Under the pieces are notes generated by a model that did not search any database, had not been told where the DNA came from, and was given only the letters and a program-made list of their open reading frames with translations. 64,000 bases of DNA from Frankia casuarinae (GTDB lineage Bacteria; Actinomycetota; Actinomycetes; Frankiales; Frankiaceae), in NCBI RefSeq assembly GCF_000013345.1, contig NC_007777.1, positions 1,302,001 to 1,366,000 of the forward strand. The letters run 5' to 3'. Both the position numbers and the translations under genes were made by a program. How positions within the stretch are numbered: the first letter of the stretch is position 1; each line of letters begins with the position of its first letter. Shown here one piece after another: positions 7,960 to 14,760 of the stretch.

Positions 7960-9128
7960 GACACGCCTTGAGCGAGCATGATCACCATGCCGATCTTCGC
8001 GGCGAGGTCGGCGACGTCGCCGACCAATCCGCGGACCTTCTTCAGCGCCATCAGCAGGGCGCCGCGAGTAGCGGGTGAATCCGCCTGGAGTGCTTTGTCG
8101 GCCTCGCGGAGCTCAGCCTCGGCGGCGGCATAAGTCTCAGCATCGACATCGCCGGCCGTGCGTGCATCGTCCAGACGAGCGCGGAAGCGGAGGAGTGCTG
8201 TCGGCAGGTCGACCCGAGCGCGCTCACCGGCGACGCCGATATGCACGTCACCGTGCACGACTCCGGTCTGCGCACCGACCTGCGCGCCTTCCGAAGCGAT
8301 GATGCGGATGTTCTGGTGCGGTGTCTGCATGATGGGTGTCCTCCCGATCCTGGGTTCCGCGGCATCGACCCGTCCGATGTCCGTTGACAGTTCCTCGGCC
8401 AGCGCTGCGGCGAACGCAGCGGCGTTTGCCACAGCGCGCTGCTGCCACAGCTGGCGGTCGGTCAATTCCTTGGTGCCATCGGCGTGGTCACTGATGCCGC
8501 GGACTACAACCACTGGCAGCGAGTCGTTCAGCAACCCGGCCTGGCTGGCTCCCGCGCCCTCCATCTCGATGGCGAGCGCGTCGTTGTAACGTTCGTGCAG
8601 CAAGCGGGCCAGAGCGGACACGGTGGAGTTCAGCACCACCTCCCCTGCCGCGATCGGCCCGAAGTGCACCTGTGGCAGAGACTCGGCTTCGACCGACGGT
8701 CGTGCCCACGACCTCGTCCGATAGAGGTGGCGGGCGATCTGGTCGGCCCGGTGCGACAGCGGCCAGGTGCGTGGTCGCCCCCAGAGCCCTTCGTCATCGT
8801 TGGTGGCGCCGTGGAAGGCGTACACATGGGTGGCCACCACGACGTCGCCCAGTGCGATATGGCGATGAAGCGCGCCTGCGACGCCGACAAAGAGCAGCGC
8901 CGCCGGCGTGAACTCGGCTATGGCTCGTTCAGCGAGTACCGCGGCCGACTGGTTTCCCACGCCGACATGTGCAAGCGCCACCCGGCACCGGCCGCGGGCC
9001 AGCCGGCCTACCTCGAAGCGGGTTCCCTGCGGATGGCGGTGCAGTCGTGCATCCGCCAGATGTTCGCGAACCGCCTGATACTCCAGGTCAAGGGCGGTCA
9101 AAACGACGATCGGGTGTGTTTTTCCCAT
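7956..9128 (-). CDS. MTAN-like nucleosidase fused to VVHGDV motif and helical tail
   Basis: A 390-residue fusion. Residues 1-235 are a PNP_UDP_1 domain of the 5'-methylthioadenosine/S-adenosylhomocysteine nucleosidase type: LTALDLEYQAVREHL, VGVAGALHRHIALGDVVVAT, the MEGAG motif with the substrate-binding glutamate, and VRGISDHADG with the general-acid aspartate. Residues about 280-297 carry GAQTGVVHGDVHIG, and a helical tail (about 305-390) ends the protein. Start ATG 9128 is preceded by GGGGAGA at good spacing inside the end of the NUDIX gene, 2 nt upstream. Housekeeping MTANs are about 230 residues without a tail, so this is a specialised form. PNP-fold effectors are known in antiphage defence (Detocs DtcC cleaves ATP); a similar role is inferred here. 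Confidence 0.85.
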   Translation of the reverse strand: MGKTHPIVVLTALDLEYQAVREHLADARLHRHPQGTRFEVGRLARGRCRVALAHVGVGNQSAAVLAERAIAEFTPAALLFVGVAGALHRHIALGDVVVATHVYAFHGATNDDEGLWGRPRTWPLSHRADQIARHLYRTRSWARPSVEAESLPQVHFGPIAAGEVVLNSTVSALARLLHERYNDALAIEMEGAGASQAGLLNDSLPVVVVRGISDHADGTKELTDRQLWQQRAVANAAAFAAALAEELSTDIGRVDAAEPRIGRTPIMQTPHQNIRIIASEGAQVGAQTGVVHGDVHIGVAGERARVDLPTALLRFRARLDDARTAGDVDAETYAAAEAELREADKALQADSPATRGALLMALKKVRGLVGDVADLAAKIGMVIMLAQGVS

Positions 9129-9130
9129 GA

Positions 9131-9880
9131 TTATTTCTCCCCTTCTTGGACAGGGGCACTGTCGGCGCTCGCCGTGTCGACGGGCCGGGTAATCGGCGGC
9201 GACAGAACGGCGCTCGGCCCGGCTCTGAACAGGCGGGCGGGTCGTCCGACAGTCGTCCGCTGCTCTCCGCCGGTCGGGACGATGAATCCGTCCACCTTCT
9301 GAACCTTTCGATAGAAGTTCCTGGGGTCTAGCCGCATTCCCCAGACGGTTTCGTAGACCGCCTGTAGCTCGCTGATGGTGAAAACGGGGCCGCAGAATGC
9401 GGTCGCAAGCGCTGAGTGTTCGAGTTTTGTTCGGGCACGCTCGACACCGTCCGCGATGATCCGACGGTGGTCGAAGCCAAGGGCCAGGTCACCCGATAGC
9501 ACGCATTCCGTCGGCTGCCAGCATGCAGCCGCGGCGTCCGTTCCCGCGACCGGCTCCGGAAGCCGCGGTGCGACAGCGAGGTAGGCCACCGAGACGACTC
9601 GACCCCGTGGGTCCCGCCCGGGTTTGCCATAGACCCCGAGCTGCTCTAGGTACAGGCCCTCGCCCTCCAAGCCCGCCTCCTCGGCAAGCTCCCGCCGCGC
9701 CGCCGCGCCGATGCCCTCCTCGGCGTGTGCGAGGAAGCCGCCTGGGAGCGCGAGCGCACCCCGGTGCGGCTCGATCCCGCGCTCGACCAGCAGGACCTGT
9801 AGGCGCGTCCCGCGAAGCGTCAGAATCACGAGGTCGACCGCGAGTAGGACGGCCGGCGGCTCCCAAGGATCCTCAATCAC
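9131..9880 (-). CDS. NrtR-like NUDIX/winged-helix transcriptional regulator
   Basis: A 249-residue protein. The NUDIX box is complete (G-x5-E-x7-REL-x-EE-x-GL, about residues 47-70), after LALPGGFL. The C-terminal half (about 150-215) has the winged helix of NrtR-type regulators: FTISELQAVYETVWG, RNFYRKVQKVDGFIVPTG. NrtR proteins sense ADP-ribose or related NAD metabolites through the NUDIX fold and bind DNA through the wing. The gene is first in an operon with the nucleosidase (2-nt gap) and membrane protein. A perfect dyad at 9908-9923 lies 27 bp before the GTG start and is the obvious operator. The last 35 residues are disordered. Whether it hydrolyses nucleotides, only senses them, or both cannot be told from sequence. 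Confidence 0.85.
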   Translation of the reverse strand: MIEDPWEPPAVLLAVDLVILTLRGTRLQVLLVERGIEPHRGALALPGGFLAHAEEGIGAAARRELAEEAGLEGEGLYLEQLGVYGKPGRDPRGRVVSVAYLAVAPRLPEPVAGTDAAAACWQPTECVLSGDLALGFDHRRIIADGVERARTKLEHSALATAFCGPVFTISELQAVYETVWGMRLDPRNFYRKVQKVDGFIVPTGGEQRTTVGRPARLFRAGPSAVLSPPITRPVDTASADSAPVQEGEK

Positions 9881-9907
9881 ACTGCGAGACTAGCTTTTTG
9901 TTCGAGT

Positions 9908-9923
9908 GACAGTAACTACTGTC
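9908..9923. promoter_or_regulatory. Perfect dyad operator upstream of the NUDIX regulator operon
   Basis: GACAGTA-AC-TACTGTC has two perfect 7-bp arms and a 2-bp spacer. It lies 27 bp before the GTG start (9880) of the NUDIX/winged-helix gene, where a repressor site would cover a promoter. The right arm touches the left edge of dispersed-repeat copy C. Autoregulation by the NrtR-like protein is inferred. Confidence 0.6.
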
Positions 9924-10362
9924 GGCTAGCGGACAGTGCGCCTCGCCCCGGGCTGATCCTCCTCGCTCTCCGAGATCGCCGTGAGGGAAGCGCGCCCGGC
10001 GCGACGACGCCGGTGATACGGCGGCCGAGCGGTACAACTCGCGCAACACCCGCTGGTGGACGAGGCGTGAACTTTATGATCAAGAATGGTTGGGTGCCGA
10101 CCCAACAAGACTCGAACCCAATGCCGCAGGTCGATGTACTGCAGCCATCGGCCTCGCCGGTTGCGGACCGCCCTGATGGGTAGTCAAGCCGCAGGTCACG
10201 GCATGTATCGATCTCCGTAGACATTGATGAGTGCACCCAACCGGCACTAGTGCGAGCCTAAACCTGCAGGTCAACGGCCCGACCGTGTCCATCGAACCCA
10301 CCCGCGCGAAGATCCGCCGGGCCGGCTACGTCGGCAACACGAACGCCAGGCAGATCGGATAA
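9916..10362 (+). repeat. Dispersed repeat, copy C, with 43-codon micro-ORF
   Basis: Full-length partner of copy A (941-1390). Its distal end holds an open frame from GTG 10231 to TAA 10360-10362 (43 codons) beginning HPTGTSASLNLQVNGPTVSI and ending AKIRRAGYVGNTNARQIG. A TGA stop immediately precedes this GTG in both A and C, so the frame either starts here or is a cut-off C-terminus. No Shine-Dalgarno site is evident. The proximal 300 bp have no convincing frame on either strand. Function unknown. Confidence 0.7.
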
Positions 10363-10683
10363 GGGGATTGGCTGGTGTGACCGTGCGACACCTGAATTTC
10401 AAGGAATCGAAATATGGCCCCACTTGATTGGCTACGTTGAGTAGAAGGCGCCACCATGGCGACCTCGGATGGCAGACGCTTGGTGTTCCCATCGCGCGGT
10501 TAGAGTACTAGTCAACAAATATCAAAACTATCAAGAATGGCCTTCTCGTTCTCCATGGAAGACGGTTATGTTGCAGATGTAGATCGAATGATTGCGTGCA
10601 TTATATTAAGGTTACATGATTCCCTGACCCTTTCGGGGGATGTCGGTTTTACGTTTTCCGCCGCATGTGCTAGGTATGGTCCC
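10363..10683. other. AT-richer intergenic region
   Basis: No gene is convincing here. The stretch 10500-10680 is clearly richer in A and T than its surroundings (for example around 10595-10620) and may hold the promoter of the gene at 10684 or be horizontally acquired. An open frame can be extended upstream to 10537, but that part looks non-coding. Confidence 0.4.
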
Positions 10684-11082
10684 ATGTCGATCCCGCACAT
10701 CGAGCTCACGGAATCACAGCATCGAATACTGGCTGAACTCATGGTCGCGGACCTGCCATCGCCGGATGGCGAGCTGGCGTCGGTCGAGGCACGTGGCTTG
10801 GCCGCCCAGGTCTTGGCCGCCGAGGTGCCCACGCTGAGATGGCTGAAGCTGATCACGGACACCGGTGGGGCGCTGTCGGTGACCATGCTCGGCGCGGCTA
10901 TCTTCCATCGCGCCCGGCAGGAGGAAGCCGAGGCCCGCCTCGCCGCGGTCGTGTCGTTCGCGGACGTCTTGGAGGCCGCCGCCGGATCCAGGCGGACCTG
11001 GCAGCAGGCGCCGCGTGCCCTGCGCCAGCTTGCACAGGGCACGATCTCGCGCGACCAGGCGGTCCGGCTTGTCCTGTCCTGA
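10684..11082 (+). CDS. Small unknown protein
   Basis: About 132 residues from ATG 10684 (MSIPHIELTESQHRILAELM). It is mainly alpha-helical by pattern: LTESQHRILAELMVADLP, a hydrophobic central stretch (TLRWLKLITDTGGALSVTML, about 55-75) and RALRQLAQGTISRDQAVRLV at the end. I do not recognise the family. It faces the restriction-methylation gene tail to tail with 41 bp between the stops, so it is not in that operon, though such small genes often accompany defence loci. An upstream start at 10537 would add an AT-rich, low-quality segment and is less likely. Confidence 0.5.
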   Translation: MSIPHIELTESQHRILAELMVADLPSPDGELASVEARGLAAQVLAAEVPTLRWLKLITDTGGALSVTMLGAAIFHRARQEEAEARLAAVVSFADVLEAAAGSRRTWQQAPRALRQLAQGTISRDQAVRLVLS

Positions 11083-11123
11083 ACCGGACCTCGCCTCGTC
11101 GCAGTTCCGCCCGTCAGCGTCGG

Positions 11124-14100
11124 TCAGGCGTCTCCGTCCACGAACAGCCCGACCGGGTTTTCATACCGCGGCTTCCGTGCGGCGGGACGCACAGGGAGCA
11201 CTCCCGCAACCGCGAGATCCTGCTGGGTCACCATGGGACCCGCCAGAACCTCGGCCAAAAGATCGCGCTGCGCCGGTGCCAGATCCACGAGGCGGCGTAG
11301 GGCCGACAGGAGCTCGACGAGTTCTGCGGCCCACTCACGGGGCCAGCTGTCGACGTGAATATCGTCGAGCGGGCTCGTCTTCTTGCTGTTGGGGGAAAAC
11401 TTGCGATATCCAAACCATTTCCTAACTACTGGCATCGCGCCGACGTTGAAGGTCAATACCTCCTCTGGAACGTTCCCAAAAGACCCTGCGCCAACATGTA
11501 GAGTGTTTGTTGTTGGGTCGTGGTGAAAATTCTCTGGGATCTGTTTCCGGATATTGGTCAAGTATCGGACCTGACGTGGATCCCCGCTCTTGAACCTGAC
11601 GTCGCGGGTGGGACGACCAGCATCCGGATCTGCACACCTTTCGCCGTAGGTCGAAGCCCACAGGATCTCGGCTCCGATCGACAACGCCTTTCGCCAGCTC
11701 TCGAGGTTCCGTGTGACAGGAAGTCGAACGCCGGGCGTGAGCAGTTCTTCCGCGAACTGCTCGGTGAAGGCCGAGTGCCCCGCGACTGCGACTGTATAAG
11801 CAGCCAGATCCAAGACGGTAACCTTCTCCAGTCCGAATGCGCTGGCAAGATAGGATAGCAGTCCGCCTGGAACGTTGGCTGAGCCATCCGGTTGCAGTAG
11901 CGGCAGAATTCTTCCACCCCGCCCATTAAAATGGTGGGTGTCTGGAAGTAATGCGGTCGCCACAACCGCCGGTCCGCTTTCGATCTCATGCGAGGACTGT
12001 TGGTTGAGGAAGATCTGGTCGTCGTGAAGTGAGGCCCACAGGTCTGGTCGGGCGAAATCCAGCACACGGGGGTCGGCAATCAGCCACTGTCGATCGAAGC
12101 TGCGGAACCCGACCCGGATCACAGGTGGGGTCAGGCTACTCTCCCGCCCGATAGGCACTCGAGGTCCAGAGTATCCGGGGAGCGGCGACACCGCACGTAG
12201 CAGCGTGCGGTCCCGAGTCTCCTTGAAAAGCTCCTCTTTCGCGTCCGGGTCGTCCTCGCGGACCAAACGCGCCCACCTGCGACGCAGGATCTCCGCGCTG
12301 GGAGCAGCCACCCAGGAGCGGTTTGCCTTTACTCCAGGACTTCCCCACGGATATATATCGGAAATCTCTGGAAAGTCCTCCCACGCCGATTGCGTAGTCG
12401 GCGTGAACGGACGAGATCGCTCGCGATGCGTATCCCTCCAGCCGCCGTCGTCAATCTCCACATGGGCCAGCTGTCTGAACTTCTCCTCGCGTCGGCCCGA
12501 GATCGAGCGGTAGTGGATCCGGGTCGAGCCGTCCGGAGAGCTCCCCGCGCGGCGTACGAAGATATAGATACCCAATGGCTGCGCGACTGCTGGAAAGACG
12601 CGGGTGGCAACATCCGCGCGCTGTCCCTCGGGAGAGAGGTTGATAACCCATCCTTCGTGACAGGTGCGACGGAGATAGTCGCGCAGGCCACGGCCGCCAG
12701 GGCCAGTGGAAAAGCCCGATGGCGTGATGAAACAGACCAATCCATGTTGGTCGGCCTCGTGGGCATCGAAGACCTTCCAAGTCGCCCAGCGCCAAAAGTA
12801 GATGTACATGTTCTTCAGTACGTGTTCGTACCGGCCGTTGCCGGGGTGACGGAAAGCGTCGAGCGGAGTCCTATTCTCTCCTGGAATTTTTTTCTCTGCC
12901 CATTTTCCGCGTTTCTTCGCCTTGTCGTCATAGGGGGGGTTGCCGATGACAACAGTCACGGGAACATTGCCCTTTACCTGATCGGCTCGCTGTCGGGAAG
13001 CCGCCAGTTCCCGATAGCCGAAGAGTGCTTTCTGCGTATCACTGAACGGCGAATCAAGCGTGTCTGTTAGGAAGAGATTGAGTCCCTCTCGCGGCGCTGG
13101 GATCTCCTCCGCTCTTAACAGGTCTGAGGTTCGGAGTTCGGCGACCGCGTAGGGACCTATCTGCAGCTCGAAGCCATACAGTCGTTCCGCGAGCTGCGCG
13201 ACCGCGTCGATTTCCATGCCTTCGCCCCCTCCTTCGGAGGCAGTTTCTGCGACTCTCTCGATGATCGCGTGAAGGAAAGTGCCGGTTCCCATCGCCGGGT
13301 CGACGATGCGAACGTCCGGATCGGCGTAACCATGGTCCTTGCCGAGCCGGGTGCGCAGCACATCCTCTGCCAACCGGACCATGTGCTCCACGACCTCTCG
13401 CGGCGTGTAGTACGAACCGCTCTGCTGTCGTAGCTGTGCGTCATACCTGGTCAGGAAGTTTTCGTAGAGATGTAGGTAGGCATCCCGGTTGCCGTTCCGG
13501 ATGGCAGGCCAATCGACACTGGAGATGGTGCGGGTCAGTAGATCGAGCGTCACCGAAAAACGCTCGTTTATATTGTCGGTGAGCAGTCGCAGCGCGCTGC
13601 CGATAAGTGCGTGGCCGGCGTTCAGCTTCCGGCCGATATCATGAAATCCGACCTGCAGGAGAGGAATTCCCTCCGTTTGTGCGAGCAGCAGCGCGAAGGT
13701 TACCGTCTGGGCGTATCCGTCGGCGAAGGTCCGGCTGTCTGCCTCGGGGAAGAGTAGCGTCCGCCAGTCGTTCTGGAGGCCGGTGAAGGGACGTGCGTGG
13801 CCGTCGTTCTCCGGTGCGTCCGACTTCGCTTCGGCGGTGAGCTGCTCCAGGACGGCAGCGCGGAGGAGGCGGCACAACGGTGCGATGTTCTGCACGAGCC
13901 TGCCAACGTTCTGGATTGGTGGCGGGCTCCAGACGAGGAACGTCGTGATCAGTGCGTCGAAGGCGGCCGGATCCGGTGGCCGAAGCCGCTCCCTGCTTGT
14001 CCGGAGAGTTCCGGTGAAGTGAATGGTCTCTCCTATCTGGATCCCGTCCCGAAAAAGCCGCCATTCGGTGCCGTTGGTGTAAAGTAGATTTGGAAGGTCT

Positions 14101-14426
14101 CGCAGCCGTTCCCATTGCTCCTTGTTGTGCCCGGTAAAATTCTGAGGGTCTACGGACAGGCCGGGCTTCTTGATTTCTATGTATCCGGTGACCAGGCCAC
14201 TCAGCCGGACTGCGTAGTCGGGCCGCACTCCGAGTTCGGGAAGCCTCACTTCGTCATGCCAGGTAAGTTCGGACAGCTTGTGATGTCTGCCAACTGCCGC
14301 CAGGAGCCCTTCCAGCGGGCTTCGTATCGAGGCTTCCGGGCTGCCACCTCCGGAGAGTTTGGTGCCACACGCCCGACCAAAATCCGATACTGCCTTCAGC
14401 AGCCAATGATCCGTTGCCGCGGACAT
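11124..14426 (-). CDS. Single-chain restriction-modification enzyme (type IIG/ISP-like N6-adenine methyltransferase)
   Basis: An 1100-residue protein. Near the N-terminus (about 68-90) RPDYAVRLSGLVTGYIEIKK gives a D...ExK nuclease motif. The amino-methyltransferase core follows: YYTPREVVEHMV, motif I DPAMGTGTFLHAI (about 375) for S-adenosylmethionine, and motif IV NPPYDDK (about 495). The remaining 550 residues are a specificity region resembling the C-terminal domain of type ISP/Eco57I-like enzymes. I see no Walker A or helicase block, so it is closer to type IIG than to true ISP translocases. One polypeptide would thus cut and methylate DNA, with no separate modification or specificity gene nearby. 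It faces the unknown gene at 10684 and is followed by IS elements. Confidence 0.85.
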   Translation of the reverse strand: MSAATDHWLLKAVSDFGRACGTKLSGGGSPEASIRSPLEGLLAAVGRHHKLSELTWHDEVRLPELGVRPDYAVRLSGLVTGYIEIKKPGLSVDPQNFTGHNKEQWERLRDLPNLLYTNGTEWRLFRDGIQIGETIHFTGTLRTSRERLRPPDPAAFDALITTFLVWSPPPIQNVGRLVQNIAPLCRLLRAAVLEQLTAEAKSDAPENDGHARPFTGLQNDWRTLLFPEADSRTFADGYAQTVTFALLLAQTEGIPLLQVGFHDIGRKLNAGHALIGSALRLLTDNINERFSVTLDLLTRTISSVDWPAIRNGNRDAYLHLYENFLTRYDAQLRQQSGSYYTPREVVEHMVRLAEDVLRTRLGKDHGYADPDVRIVDPAMGTGTFLHAIIERVAETASEGGGEGMEIDAVAQLAERLYGFELQIGPYAVAELRTSDLLRAEEIPAPREGLNLFLTDTLDSPFSDTQKALFGYRELAASRQRADQVKGNVPVTVVIGNPPYDDKAKKRGKWAEKKIPGENRTPLDAFRHPGNGRYEHVLKNMYIYFWRWATWKVFDAHEADQHGLVCFITPSGFSTGPGGRGLRDYLRRTCHEGWVINLSPEGQRADVATRVFPAVAQPLGIYIFVRRAGSSPDGSTRIHYRSISGRREEKFRQLAHVEIDDGGWRDTHRERSRPFTPTTQSAWEDFPEISDIYPWGSPGVKANRSWVAAPSAEILRRRWARLVREDDPDAKEELFKETRDRTLLRAVSPLPGYSGPRVPIGRESSLTPPVIRVGFRSFDRQWLIADPRVLDFARPDLWASLHDDQIFLNQQSSHEIESGPAVVATALLPDTHHFNGRGGRILPLLQPDGSANVPGGLLSYLASAFGLEKVTVLDLAAYTVAVAGHSAFTEQFAEELLTPGVRLPVTRNLESWRKALSIGAEILWASTYGERCADPDAGRPTRDVRFKSGDPRQVRYLTNIRKQIPENFHHDPTTNTLHVGAGSFGNVPEEVLTFNVGAMPVVRKWFGYRKFSPNSKKTSPLDDIHVDSWPREWAAELVELLSALRRLVDLAPAQRDLLAEVLAGPMVTQQDLAVAGVLPVRPAARKPRYENPVGLFVDGDA

Positions 14427-14760
14427 CGCGCCCCCCCAGGGTCATAGAGGCGAGAACGATAACAAATCGGGAAGCCGGTGATCTGCGCTTCTGTGATTCA
14501 TCAAAATATAGGACGATATGGGTCGATTGGCTGGAACGTCGGAAATTTGCTTCGAAGCTGCGGATCTGGCACTTCAAAGGCGGGGAGCGGAGGCCCTACC
14601 GACATCGGGCCAAGCCAGGTGCCGGCCGCCGAGAGGCAGGCCTCGTGGTCAGAGCTGACCTGGGAGTGTGCCGGTGCCGCGTTCTCAAGGCGGTCCGGGA
14701 TGATCTCGTTATGGAACCCGGTGAGGTTTGGGGCTATCGAGCTCGCAGCGTCGACAGGCT
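14427..14760. other. Upstream region of the restriction-modification gene
   Basis: No credible gene. The part next to the ATG at 14426 is AT-richer (14455-14520) and probably carries the enzyme's promoter on the minus strand; I cannot fix -10/-35 boxes. The IS66 left terminus begins at 14761. Confidence 0.4.
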
